NCBI RefSeq assembly: GCF_028885415.1
Contig: NZ_CP118527.1
Location: 5,208,001-5,272,000 of the forward strand
Length of the DNA stretch: 64,000 bases
Direction: 5' to 3'
Source of the DNA: Streptomyces coeruleorubidus
Lineage (GTDB): Bacteria; Actinomycetota; Actinomycetes; Streptomycetales; Streptomycetaceae
The notes under the pieces were generated by a model. It had not been told where the DNA came from, made no database searches, and saw nothing but the letters and a program-made list of their open reading frames with translations. Positions 49,495 through 57,215 of this stretch are shown here, one piece after another. How positions within the stretch are numbered: the first letter of the stretch is position 1; each line of letters starts with the position of its first letter. Position numbers and translations under genes: made by a program.

Positions 49495-49640
49495 CGGCCG
49501 CTCTTCGACGGCACGGCCGCGTCGCTGTCGGCATGGCGGCAAGCGGGACCGGGTGCCTTCGAACTGAGCGGCGACGGAACACCGACGTCGGCCGGCGGCC
49601 TCGGGATGCTCTGGCACGCCGCTGGAGTGAGGGACATTGC
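49495..49640 (+). pseudogene. DUF1080 (3-keto-disaccharide hydrolase) start, separated by TAG
   Basis: In frame with the ThuA gene after the stop: RPLFDGTAASLSAWRQAGPG, then GLGMLWHAAGVRDIALRS. The first block is the beginning of a DUF1080 domain. The match is lost after about 49 codons. It is therefore a remnant: one nonsense change plus loss of the 3' part. Confidence 0.65.
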
Positions 49641-49673
49641 CCTCAGAAGCGCGGTCGACTACGCGACGTACCT

Positions 49674-49704
49674 CCTCTTGACCGCGCTCGGCCCGGTCAA
49701 GAGG
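49674..49704. terminator. Hairpin CCTCTTGACCG / CGGTCAAGAGG
   Basis: A perfect 11-base inverted repeat with a 9-base loop (cgctcggcc), at the end of the ThuA/DUF1080 remnant. It has no T tract but is typical of Streptomyces terminator hairpins. The following 460 bases up to the int remnant hold no recognised gene. Confidence 0.6.
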
Positions 49705-50167
49705 CCCAAGTAGGCGGACGGTCGGCCCGAGGCCGGCATCGACAACCCCCGGTGGAACTCTTCCCCCGGTTCCCGCCGGGGGCCCCCGCCATCCCTGCAA
49801 CTGATCCGCACCTGCGCCACAGGTCGACCGGGTTCCGCTCCGGTGCGACGCTGTCGGCGCCCCTCCTGCGGCGAAAACCGCCGTGAGCCCCGACTAGGTG
49901 GCCTCTCCCTGCCCGCGACGGCTCCGCCCCAAGCCGTCCCGCCGCCGGCGGCGTACAAGTTTCTGGTCGAGGGGCTGCGCGTCGCGCGCGTACACCGCCC
50001 GCTGGTGGTCGCAGGGGCTGGCAGCCTGAAGACCTCCTCGGGCCGGGAGTGGGTCGACACCCCGGTCCCCAACAGGAGACACGACGGCGGGACGGTCAGC
50101 GGGACGGGAAGAGGGGGTGCTCCCTTTCGGCGCACCTTCGGCGGTCCGGTGCCACCCTGACACGATG

Positions 50168-50335
50168 GTCCGTGCCGGGCAGTCCTCCGAGAAGGCCGCG
50201 CTGATCTATCAGCACTCCGACGAGGAGCGGCAGCGGGAGGTGGCCGCCGGGCTCGACGACCTCGTGCGCGCCGAGCGTGCGAAGTGCCACAAGGACGACC
50301 CCGCGCACCACAGCGAGGAGGCTGTCGAGGGCTAA
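50168..50335 (+). pseudogene. Tyrosine recombinase C-terminal remnant (scar D)
   Basis: The frame VRAGQSSEKAALIYQHSDEE, then RQREVAAGLDDLVRAERAK and HKDDPAHHSEEAVEG, is the last 55 residues of a phage-type integrase; the Tyr in ALIYQH is the catalytic nucleophile and G-S-S-x-x-A precedes it. An in-frame ATG exists at 50165 but nothing upstream is integrase. The remnant ends 80 bases before the tRNA-Gly half, the normal int-attP arrangement of actinobacterial integrative elements. Nearly identical to the copy at 58111. Confidence 0.85.
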
Positions 50336-50382
50336 TGGTGCGGTTGTGGTGCGCGACCGGTTCGCCGGTCTGGACAACAAAG

Positions 50383-50410
50383 AACCCCCGGGTCTCTGAC
50401 CTGGGGGTTT
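50383..50410. terminator. Bidirectional hairpin at scar D
   Basis: AACCCCCGGGTC-tct-GACCTGGGGGTTT, the same hairpin as at 40896 and 58326, between the integrase remnant and the tRNA-Gly half. Confidence 0.75.
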
Positions 50411-50414
50411 CGTA

Positions 50415-50459
50415 TGGAGCGGGTGACGAGAATCGAACTCGCGCTCTCAGCTTGGGAAG
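50415..50459 (-). repeat. att core: 3' half of tRNA-Gly(CCC), copy D
   Basis: Identical to the 45-base core at 40928 and 58358: anticodon loop CTTCCCAAG through T-arm to CCA on the minus strand. The 5' half of the tRNA is replaced by GCGACGGCGCTT and then the brkB fragment, so this is a junction left by integration or deletion. Confidence 0.85.
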
Positions 50460-50467
50460 CGACGGCG

Positions 50468-50896
50468 CTTGATGGTGATGGCCGTGAACACCACGCCAAG
50501 TGGCCCGTCCTGGTCCTCCTGGCCACAATCATGATCGCGATCCTGTACTGGGCGACCCCGAACGCCAGGGTGAAGGGGTTCCGCTGGATCACCCCGGGCA
50601 GCTTCCTGGCCCTGCTGATCTGGATGATCGCCTCCGCCGGGTTCGCGCTCTACGTCGCCAACTTCGCCTCGTACAACAAGACCTACGGCACGATGGCCGG
50701 CGTCATCGTCTTCCTGGTGTGGCTGTGGATCACCAACCTGGCGATCCTGCTGGGTCTGGAGTTCGACGCGGAGACCGTGCGCCAGCGGGCCATCGCCGGT
50801 GGTCATCCGCCTGAGGCCGAGCCGTACACCCAGCCGCGCGACACCCGGAAGTGGGACGAGGAGGACAGGCGCCGCCTGGAAGGTGGCGGCCCCTGA
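50468..50896 (+). pseudogene. YihY/BrkB-family membrane protein, C-terminal fragment fused to att core
   Basis: From the att junction the frame reads HHAKWPVLVLLATIMIAIL, YWATPNARVKGFRWITPGS, FALYVANFASYNKTYGT and WITNLAILLGLEFDAE, ending RDTRKWDEEDRRR. This is the last third of a YihY/BrkB protein with its final three membrane helices and cytoplasmic tail. The first two thirds are missing exactly at the tRNA-Gly half, where an upstream frame merely reads through the att core. It shows which chromosomal gene was cut at this boundary. Confidence 0.8.
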
Positions 50897-50951
50897 TGGT
50901 GTCGGCCCCTGATGGTGTCGGCCCCTGATGGTGTCGGCCCCTGATGGTGTC
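50888..50951. repeat. Four tandem copies of GGCCCCTGATGGTGTC
   Basis: A 16-base unit repeated four times without mismatch, starting in the last codons of the brkB fragment and covering its stop. The unit contains TGA in one frame. It looks like a slippage-generated repeat that could vary in number between strains. Confidence 0.85.
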
Positions 50952-51006
50952 GGGTACTGCCGCGATCTCGCGGTGTGGCCGCTGATCCGGCGGATACCCA
51001 CAGGTC

Positions 51007-51574
51007 ATGGGAGTGCTGGCAGAAGTGAGTGAGGCTGATCGCCGTGTGACGCAGCGGGTGGCCGCGTGGACCTCGTCGAGCGTCCACAGAACGCTGTCGG
51101 TGGTGGAGGAGACGGCGGAGGGGCACCAAGCCGTGGTGCGGCGCGGCCGCGGTGATGGCCTGGCGGGGCGGCTGGCGCGGCCGCACGGCGGCAGCCGCCG
51201 GCCTTGCGGCGGTCGCCGTGGCCCAGGTGGCCGCGAACGGCGTGTGCAAGAAGCCGGCCGAGCGTCCCCGGCCACCGAGGGAGTGGATCCCGCACGACGA
51301 GGTCGAGGACCGTCCCGAATCGTCGTCGTTCCCGTCCGGGCACACCTCGGCCGCAGTCGCGTTCACGGCGGCCGTGGCCCCCTCATGGCCGCTGGCCGGT
51401 GCCGTGTGCGCGGTGCCGACCGTGATGGTGGCCGTCGAACGTGTCCAGAGCGGCGCCCACTATCCGAGCGATGTCGCCACCGGCGCCGCCATTGGCCTGG
51501 TCGCCGCCTGGCTCGCCCGCTCCACCCCACGGTTGCTGCTGCGCCACTGGCGTTGGTGTCAGCGCCCCTGCTGA
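51007..51574 (+). pseudogene. PAP2-family phosphatase with a frameshift
   Basis: The gene opens at 51007 (MGVLAEVSEADRRVTQRVAA, then HRTLSVVEETAEG). Near 51120 the family continuation lies in another frame (TKPWCGAAAVMAWRGGWRG). That frame goes on with the phosphatase motifs KPAERPRPPREWIP (K-x6-RP), SSSFPSGHTSAAVAF (PSGH) and RVQSGAHYPSDVATG (SR-x5-H-like). One extra G in the GAGGGGCACC run explains the shift. If real, the gene is dead; a sequencing error is possible. The family removes phosphate from undecaprenyl pyrophosphate or lipids at the membrane. Confidence 0.75.
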
Positions 51575-51714
51575 CCAGGCACGACCGGCTTCTCATACGG
51601 GTGGTCACAGCTGTGTCCGTACTGGCCCGTTCGGGGTACTCGCGCTCCCACCAGGCGGCCGGGCACCGAGGTGGCCCGCCCGGCGCGGACCAGGAAGGAC
51701 GGGAGGTGATCGTC

Positions 51715-52152
51715 GTGTCGAGTGCACCGTCGCACTCCGCTGGAGCCGGCCGGCAGACGCAGGACTCCGGTGCGGAGCCGGCGAGCGAGCTGGTGCAACG
51801 GGCTTCGCAGCAGCTGACGGAGCTGGTGCGCGGCGAGCTGAGGCTGGCGCAGGCGGAGATGAAGGAGAAGGGCAAGCGGTACGGCAAGGGCGGCGGCCTG
51901 TTCGGCGGTGCCGGCGTCGTCGGCTTCCTGACCCTGCAGGCTCTCGTGGCCACCGCCATCGCCGCCCTCGCGGTGCCGCTGCCCGTATGGGCCGCGGCGC
52001 TGATCATCACCGCGGTGCTGGGCGCGATCACCGCGCTCATGGCCCTCATGGGCAAGAAGCAGGTCAGTGAGGGTGCGCCACCGGCACCCCAGCAGACGAT
52101 CGACAGTGTCAAGGCCGACGTGGCCGAGATCAAGGAGAGTGCACAGCGATGA
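51715..52152 (+). CDS. Phage-holin-like DUF1469 (YqjE-type) membrane protein
   Basis: A 145-residue protein from a GTG after GGGAGG. The N-terminal helix ASELVQRASQQLTELVRGEL, then RLAQAEMKEKGKRYGKG, and two membrane helices (GGAGVVGFLTLQALVATAIAAL; AALIITAVLGAITALMALMG) define the DUF1469/Holin_3-type family. A charged tail follows. It overlaps the DUF3618 gene by four bases (ATGA), the standard Streptomyces pair next to brkB and PAP2 genes. Probable envelope role; not a lysis holin. Confidence 0.85.
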   Translation: MSSAPSHSAGAGRQTQDSGAEPASELVQRASQQLTELVRGELRLAQAEMKEKGKRYGKGGGLFGGAGVVGFLTLQALVATAIAALAVPLPVWAAALIITAVLGAITALMALMGKKQVSEGAPPAPQQTIDSVKADVAEIKESAQR

Positions 52153-52601
52153 CCCAGCCGCCTCACGACGAACAGACCGCTGCCAGCCCCGAGGAACTGC
52201 GAGAGCAGGTCGAGGGGACCCGTCAGGGGCTCGGGAAGACGATCGAGTCGCTGGCAGCCAGGACGGATGTCAAGACGACCAAGGCACAGGAGAAGGCCGC
52301 TGACGTCAGGCAGCAGGCAGCCGTGAAGGCCGGGGAACTGAAGGTCAAGGCGGCTGAGGCCGCACACCAGGTGCAGGACAAGCTGCCGGATCCGGTGAAG
52401 GACAAGGCGGTTCACGCCGCCGAGCAGGCGCGGGCCAACGCTGCCCGGGCCGGTCACCTGCTCCAGGAGAAGGCGCCCGAACCAGTGCGGCAGAAAGCAG
52501 CCCAGGGGGCGCGGGCGGCGCGGGACAACCGGACCGTGTTGCTGGCGGCGACCGTGGGTGCCGCGCTCGTATGGCTGGCCTGCCGCCGCGGGAAAAGGTA
52601 A
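52149..52601 (+). CDS. DUF3618 domain-containing protein
   Basis: A 150-residue protein beginning in the overlap with the holin-like gene. The DUF3618 motif is SPEELREQVEGTRQGLGKTIESL near residue 13. A long Ala/Lys/Gln-rich amphipathic helix with repeats of QEKA, KAGELK and AAEAAHQV follows, then a C-terminal membrane helix (NRTVLLAATVGAALVWLAC) with basic end RRGKR. It probably forms an envelope-stress unit with its partner. Function unknown. Confidence 0.85.
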   Translation: MTQPPHDEQTAASPEELREQVEGTRQGLGKTIESLAARTDVKTTKAQEKAADVRQQAAVKAGELKVKAAEAAHQVQDKLPDPVKDKAVHAAEQARANAARAGHLLQEKAPEPVRQKAAQGARAARDNRTVLLAATVGAALVWLACRRGKR

Positions 52602-52705
52602 GCAGAGGAACGCCCCGAAGATCGCTTACGAGCCAGGCGGTCTCGCCCCGGGAGCGATACCTCGAATCACCTGTCAAGCGCAGTCTGGAGCGCCACGCCG
52701 CCTCA

Positions 52706-52909
52706 TCAAGCGGCGTGGCGCCGCCGTGCGCCGGTGTGTGGTTCATGCGCCGGAGCATCACGCTCTCCGCGGATCAGCCGCAGGTGTCGGCGGGTGCCGG
52801 CGTGACGTGGCGCATCAGAGGGGCGGAACACCCGCTCCTCCCACCAGGCCATACCGGCAAGCAGCCCCCCGAGCACGGGCAGTAACAACACCGCCACAGC
52901 GACGATCAC
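52706..52909 (-). CDS. Small membrane protein, 67 residues
   Basis: From a GTG at 52909 with AGGGGTGATCGGAT in front, the frame reads MIVAVAVLLLPVLGGLLAG then MAWWEERVF, and continues APRHAGTRRHLRLIRG. It has one strong membrane helix and a basic cytoplasmic tail. Small proteins of this form are common in Streptomyces, but I do not know a function. It is convergent to the DUF3618 gene. Confidence 0.5.
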   Translation of the reverse strand: MIVAVAVLLLPVLGGLLAGMAWWEERVFRPSDAPRHAGTRRHLRLIRGERDAPAHEPHTGARRRHAA

Positions 52910-53577
52910 ATCCGATCACCCCTCCGTGTGAGTCACCGGACGAGTGCCCCGTCACGACATGACCGATGAAGGGCAGGGTGTGAAGGTCGCGTGACCACAC
53001 AAATGTGTGCCTTCTTTGGGGCGGTAACAGTTTCTCGCCAGCTCCACTTCTGTTTTCAGGCTCTCTTGACCTGTAAGCGCTCAGTTAACCCCGCAAACGG
53101 CTTTGCCGAGTTAACGTGTTCTTGACTGACCTTTGACCGGCCATTGGTACACGCAAAAGGTAATGGGCTGCCTTGGGGGTGTGAATGTTCCGAGGTGTGA
53201 AGTCCCGGACCGTGGTTTCGCTCTCACCGGCGTCCTGGTCGCTCTCCAGTACTGCGAATCGACGACGCCTTTCGTATCCCCGTGTACAGTCCGTCACGCC
53301 AAGGCCAAAGACCGCTTCCCTGTACACCGGCGACCGGCACCCCGCCGTCGGCTGTGTCCCCGAAGCGCCGGGCCGCCGGCTGATGAAGGCATGCACCTTG
53401 GCCGCGTCCAAGGAGGCCACGCCCCGCCTCGCGCACCACGGCACGTCGAGATGGGCGGCAGCCCACTCGCCGGCCGCTCTGCAGGTCTTCCGCTGCTGAG
53501 CCGTAGAGCAGCACCCCACACCCCCGTGCCCGGTAAGTCCGACGCGCACCCCACGGCGCGCCAGGAGGTCCCACGCC
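52910..53577. other. 670-base intergenic stretch
   Basis: AT-richer DNA around 53000-53160 (GGCGGTAACAGTTTC, GTTAACCCCGC, GAGTTAACGTG with a repeated GTTAAC) probably holds promoters, including that of the anhydrase/SulP unit. Open frames after 53180 look non-coding. No gene is supported. Confidence 0.45.
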
Positions 53578-53874
53578 ATGCAGCCCCTCATCGACAACGC
53601 CCGCTTATTCGGACAGCGCCCCAAGGAGTTCACTCGCCTCGTCGGAGGCCACACCCTCCCGCCGTATGCCACCGCCACTCCCGCTGGCGAGATGGCCGCG
53701 ATCGAGTACGCCGCGCAGGAACTCAGCGTCAAAAGCGTTGTGGTGCGTGGTCACTCCCACTGTGGCCCGGACGACGCGGTGGTGCGGCGCAACGACCTGT
53801 CCGCCGAACCGGCCTTGTGCGACCGGCTGGTGCGGGAGCACCACGCAGAGTCCGGCACCTTCGAGATGCGGTAA
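53578..53874 (+). pseudogene. Beta-carbonic anhydrase with internal deletions
   Basis: The frame starts like a normal actinobacterial beta-carbonic anhydrase (MQPLIDNARLFGQRPKEFTR) and keeps TLPPYATATPAGEMAAIEYA and SVVVRGHSHCGPDDAVV, then jumps to the protein end TFEMR. The segment that should contain the zinc-binding and catalytic CxDSR is missing, and so is about half of the C-terminal part, yet the frame is open (98 residues against about 190-200). The HxxC zinc pair remains. Hydration of carbon dioxide is unlikely. It precedes a SulP transporter, with which such anhydrases usually work. Confidence 0.75.
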
Positions 53875-53888
53875 GGGAGTTGGTGACC

Positions 53889-55394
53889 ATGCTGTCGAAG
53901 TTCCCTTACCTGCGGCAGGACTTCCTCGCCTCCGTCGTCGTCTTCCTCGTCGCCGTACCGCTGTGCGTCGGTGTCGCGGTCGCCTCCGGCGTTCCGGCCG
54001 AACTCGGCCTGGTCACCGGCATCGTGGGCGGCCTGGTCACCGGACTCATGCCCGGCAGCAGCCTTCAGGTGTCCGGGCCTGCCGCAGGCATGACCGTGAT
54101 CGTCTTCGAGGCCGTCAGCGAGTTCGGCGTGGCCGCGCTCGGGGTGATCGTGCTGTTCGCCGGTCTGTTCCAGCTCGCCATGGGCCTTTTAAAGATTGGC
54201 CGCTGGTTCAGGGCGATCTCCGTCTCCGTCGTCGAGGGCATGCTCTGCGGCATCGGTCTGGTGATCATCGCCGGGCAGATCTACGCGGCGGCCGGCCTGA
54301 AGGCCCCGGAGACCGGCATCGGCAAGATCGTGGGGCTGCCGGGGGCGTTCACCGACGCCCTGCGCAGCACCGAGGCTCTGGCCTCGCTCGCGATCGGCGC
54401 AGGCACCATCGCCGTCATCGTGCTGTGGAGGAAGATGCCGAAGGCCGTGCGGTCCGTGCCGGGCGCCCTCGCGGCGGTGGTCCTGGCCACGATCGCCACC
54501 ATCACCCTCGACCTCCCGGTCGCGACCGTCCAGGTGGATGGTCTGCTCGGCGTCATCCAGGCGCCCGGAGCCGAAGCCTTCAGCGAGCTGGCCGGCCCGG
54601 CCATCTGGGGCACGATCATCGCGTTCGCGCTGATCGCCTCCGCGGAGAGCCTGTTCAGCGCGGCGGCCGTGGACCGGCTGCACGACGGTCCGCGCACCCA
54701 GTACAACAAGGAGATGATCGCCCAGGGCGCGGGCAACACCGTGTGCGGTCTGCTCGGCGCCCTGCCCATGACCGCGGTGATCGTGCGCAGCTCGGCGAAT
54801 GTCGCCGCGGGTGCGAAGACCAAGGCGTCGCGTGTGCTGCACGGCGTGTGGCTGCTGCTGTTCGCCGCCGCGATGCCGTGGGCCCTGGCCCTGATTCCGC
54901 TGCCCGCCCTCGCCGGCATCCTGGTGCACGCGGGCTGGAAGCTGATCCCGTTCCGCCAGGTCGTGGCGCTGTGGCGGGCCCACAAGGGCGAGGCGCTGAT
55001 CCTCGTGGTCACGGCCGTGTCGATCGTCGCGGTGAACATGTTCGAGGGCGTCCTGATCGGTCTGGCCCTGGCCGTCGTCAAAGCCGCCTGGGAGGCTTCA
55101 CACGTCAAGCTGGAGGTCATAGACAAGAGCGCCGGTCCCATCCAGGTCTACCTGTCGGGTAACGCCACCTTCCTGCGGCTGCCGAAGATCCTTGACAGCC
55201 TGGAGGCGCTGCCGGACGACCGCCCGGTCGAGCTGGACCTGTCCGGCCTGCACCACCTCGACCACGCCTGCCGCACGGCCCTGGAGTCCTGGGCGGAGCG
55301 GCACAGCGCGGTCGGTACGGAACCCGTGAAGGTCACCGAGCCGGTGAAGGCCACGTCCGCCGAGAATGCCCCAGCGAACACCTGGCACCGCTGA
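53889..55394 (+). CDS. SulP-family anion transporter
   Basis: A 501-residue SulP permease, start at ATG 53889 with GGGAG nine bases upstream. It has about twelve membrane helices. The family signature is in FLASVVVFLVAVPLCVGVAV then ASGVPAELGLVTGIVGG, and SGPAAGMTVIVF and AESLFSAAAVDRLHDG are conserved. A C-terminal STAS domain follows (IQVYLSGNATFLRLPKI; VELDLSGLHHLDHACRTALE). Transporters linked to carbonic anhydrases usually carry bicarbonate, others sulfate. Here the anhydrase partner is damaged. Confidence 0.92.
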   Translation: MLSKFPYLRQDFLASVVVFLVAVPLCVGVAVASGVPAELGLVTGIVGGLVTGLMPGSSLQVSGPAAGMTVIVFEAVSEFGVAALGVIVLFAGLFQLAMGLLKIGRWFRAISVSVVEGMLCGIGLVIIAGQIYAAAGLKAPETGIGKIVGLPGAFTDALRSTEALASLAIGAGTIAVIVLWRKMPKAVRSVPGALAAVVLATIATITLDLPVATVQVDGLLGVIQAPGAEAFSELAGPAIWGTIIAFALIASAESLFSAAAVDRLHDGPRTQYNKEMIAQGAGNTVCGLLGALPMTAVIVRSSANVAAGAKTKASRVLHGVWLLLFAAAMPWALALIPLPALAGILVHAGWKLIPFRQVVALWRAHKGEALILVVTAVSIVAVNMFEGVLIGLALAVVKAAWEASHVKLEVIDKSAGPIQVYLSGNATFLRLPKILDSLEALPDDRPVELDLSGLHHLDHACRTALESWAERHSAVGTEPVKVTEPVKATSAENAPANTWHR

Positions 55395-55508
55395 GCAGCA
55401 GGGCGGTGCGCGCGCTGGCCGTGGCGTCCAACACCCTTCCGCCGGCTCACAGGCCCGTGACGGCCTGCCCGGTGAGGGCTTGGGCGATCTGCCAGAGCTG
55501 GCCGCCGC

Positions 55509-55628
55509 CAGCGCGACCTGGCGGCCGGCCTCGACGCGATGGTGCGCGCCGAGCGGGCGAAGGACCACAGGGGTGACTCCGTGCACCTCCGCCCGTACGG
55601 GCACGCTGTGGGCACAACGTCGGAGTAA
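55509..55628 (+). pseudogene. Tyrosine recombinase C-terminal remnant (scar F)
   Basis: RDLAAGLDAMVRAERAKDHR then GDSVHLRPYGHAVGTTSE and stop. It matches the C-terminal tail of the other integrase remnants (LDDLVRAERAK) but lacks the tyrosine region, and no terminator or tRNA half follows. The stop TAA is at 55626. Confidence 0.65.
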
Positions 55629-55800
55629 GGGGTCTGGGAGTAACCGACGGACCTTCGGAGGTGTCCGCATCCATGTGCTTCGGGCCCAGCCATAGATGCG
55701 TGATTGCGGACGCGTACGGGCGCCTGCCTCCAGTTGTCATTCGACGTCGACTCCGTGGGCGCGAGCCAGGCCGTCGAGACCGTCCGCCCAGCCCTGGCCG
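55605..55800. repeat. Scar-flank block (copy F)
   Basis: Matches 41018-41229 in order: GCTGTGGGCAC, GACGGACCTTCGGAGGT, TCCGCATCCATGTGCTTCG, ATGCGTGATTGCGG and GTCATTCGACGTCGACTCCG, with scattered differences. It ends in the terD remnant. Confidence 0.7.
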
Positions 55801-55896
55801 AGGGCGCGCAGCTTCCATGCGGGTCGACAATCGATGGTGTGCCGGTAGAACTCGGCGACGACCGTGGCGCGGATGTCCGGTGCGGCGCCCGACAGT
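55737..55896 (-). pseudogene. TerD-family C-terminal remnant
   Basis: On the minus strand: ATVVAEFYRHTIDCRPAWKL, RALGQGWADGLDGLARAHG and VDVE with stop. This is the closing part of a TerD-type tellurium-resistance/stress protein (VxAEFYRH...GQGxxDGLxGLA). The N-terminal two thirds are missing. About 20 codons of the same end are repeated at 41161. Confidence 0.75.
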
Positions 55897-55970
55897 GAAG
55901 AACCTCACCAAGCGGGACCGCGTCCTGTGGGCTGGCGACTGAGGAGCGCGACGGATACATCAATCCAGTA

Positions 55971-55998
55971 CATGGACTACGCTTGGTACATGTCCATG
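55971..55998. promoter_or_regulatory. Inverted repeat CATGGAC/GTCCATG at the antitoxin start
   Basis: CATGGAC (55971-55977) and GTCCATG (55992-55998) form a perfect inverted repeat with a 14-base spacer overlapping the antitoxin start codon; GTACATG is also repeated. A likely autoregulatory operator. Confidence 0.55.
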
Positions 55999-56250
55999 AA
56001 GCGCACGAACGTCTACGCCGACCCCGAGGATCTGGCGATCATCAAGGAGGCGGCCAAGCGGCGAGGCATAAGCGAGGCCGAGATCATCCGTCAGGGGATC
56101 CATCTCGCGGCCATGGCGAACCGCGTCTGGGATGAGCCGCTGTTCTCGCGGACATTCGAGGGGTCGGGTCGTACGCCCTCCAAGGGTGAGGTCCGTGACG
56201 CGGTCTCCGACGCGGTCCGGCGCGACACGGACTCCGGAACTGCCGCGTGA
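55990..56250 (+). CDS. Ribbon-helix-helix antitoxin of a VapBC pair
   Basis: An 86-residue antitoxin. MSMKRTNVYADPEDLAIIKE then AAKRRGISEAEIIRQGIHLA is a CopG/MetJ-type ribbon-helix-helix: strand KRTNVYAD, two helices with ISEAEIIRQGI. The C-terminus (WDEPLFSRTFEG) would bind the toxin. The ATG at 55990 or 55996 starts the gene, without a strong ribosome site, so the mRNA may be leaderless. Its stop overlaps the toxin start. Confidence 0.88.
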   Translation: MSMKRTNVYADPEDLAIIKEAAKRRGISEAEIIRQGIHLAAMANRVWDEPLFSRTFEGSGRTPSKGEVRDAVSDAVRRDTDSGTAA

Positions 56251-56690
56251 TCATCGTCATCGCGGACACGTCCGGTCTCCTGGCCGCCCTCGACTCGGCC
56301 CACCCGGAGCACGGAGCGGCGAACGAGGCGATCATGGCGGCCGGTCTCCTGGTCATGTCCCCGCTCCTGCTTGCGGAACTCGATCACGTGGCCACGCGCG
56401 AGTTGGGGCGCGAGGCCGCCGTCAGCGCGGTCGACGACCTGCGGCGATGGATGAGCCGGGGCCGGGTCGTCATGCCCGAGATCACGGAGGACCACTTGGG
56501 CGCTGCCCAGTCCGTCCGAGTCCGCTACGGCGCGCTTGACCTGGACCTCGCCGACGCGGTGAACGTGGCGCTCGCCGCCGACTACGACACCGACGCGATT
56601 CTCACCCTCGACCGACGGGACTTCCGCGCCGTACGTCCCTTGGGCCGGCACAAGGCATTCCGGGTTCTCCCCGACGACCTCCCGCTCTGA
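56247..56690 (+). CDS. VapC-family PIN-domain toxin
   Basis: A 147-residue PIN ribonuclease from the overlapping GTG. Acidic metal ligands: IADTSGLLAALD, LLLAELDHVATREL, LDLADAVNVALAA and LTLDRRDFRAVRP, the last typical of VapC. Complete and different in sequence from the VapC at 35335, so not a duplicate. Confidence 0.9.
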   Translation: MIIVIADTSGLLAALDSAHPEHGAANEAIMAAGLLVMSPLLLAELDHVATRELGREAAVSAVDDLRRWMSRGRVVMPEITEDHLGAAQSVRVRYGALDLDLADAVNVALAADYDTDAILTLDRRDFRAVRPLGRHKAFRVLPDDLPL

Positions 56691-56979
56691 CACGAGATCC
56701 TCTGTGGCCAAGCGCCCTCTCCCGCAAGGGGCTTGGCCCCCTCCTGCCAAGATGCGATGCGCGGTAGGTGTCCGGCGCCGTTCGGGATGGGCGACGTAGG
56801 GCCGTTGCCGGGTGATGGCAGCAGTACCCAGTAGGCACCGCCTGCCCCTCAAAGCCGCGCGCCAGTCGCCGACTCGCCTCATTCAGTACGGATAACCACC
56901 TGAATGCCGGCGCTGTCAGGCCCCCCGGAACCCGGTCGGAGAGACGACCCTCGAAGGAGCTCTCACTAGAGTGCGATCC

Positions 56980-57171
56980 ATGGAACCCCGTTGGCACTAC
57001 CAGAACATGAACCCGCTCGGTCTCGGCGAGTTCATGAGCAACCGCACCGCCCTCGACCGCTACAAGGCCCGCGTCAACCTTTATGTCGGCGACGTCAAGG
57101 GCGTGAACCCCTCCGACCCGCAGGGCGTGCTCGGCCTGTACCCCGTCGACCAGGACGGCACCCAGGGCTGA
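56980..57171 (+). CDS. Small hypothetical protein, 63 residues
   Basis: MEPRWHYQNMNPLGLGEFMS, then NRTALDRYKARVNLYVGDVK and DPQGVLGLYPVDQDGTQG. The start is the ATG at 56980 or a GTG at 56971; AAGGAG lies further upstream. Composition is coding-like and aromatic-rich, with no membrane segment. I do not recognise it. It stands between a VapBC pair and IS debris. Confidence 0.45.
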   Translation: MEPRWHYQNMNPLGLGEFMSNRTALDRYKARVNLYVGDVKGVNPSDPQGVLGLYPVDQDGTQG

Positions 57172-57215
57172 CGGGTCCTTCTCCGCCTCTTTGCTCCCCA
57201 CCAGAGGGGTGGAAG

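Noticed and set aside
50414..50467. N-terminal part of the 160-codon frame that includes the brkB fragment
   Set aside because: The first codons are the tRNA-Gly att core read as protein, so this is not a genuine N-terminus.
53133..53888. N-terminal extension of the SulP frame (252 codons)
   Set aside because: It runs through the carbonic anhydrase remnant in another frame; ATG 53889 has a ribosome site and gives the normal SulP start.
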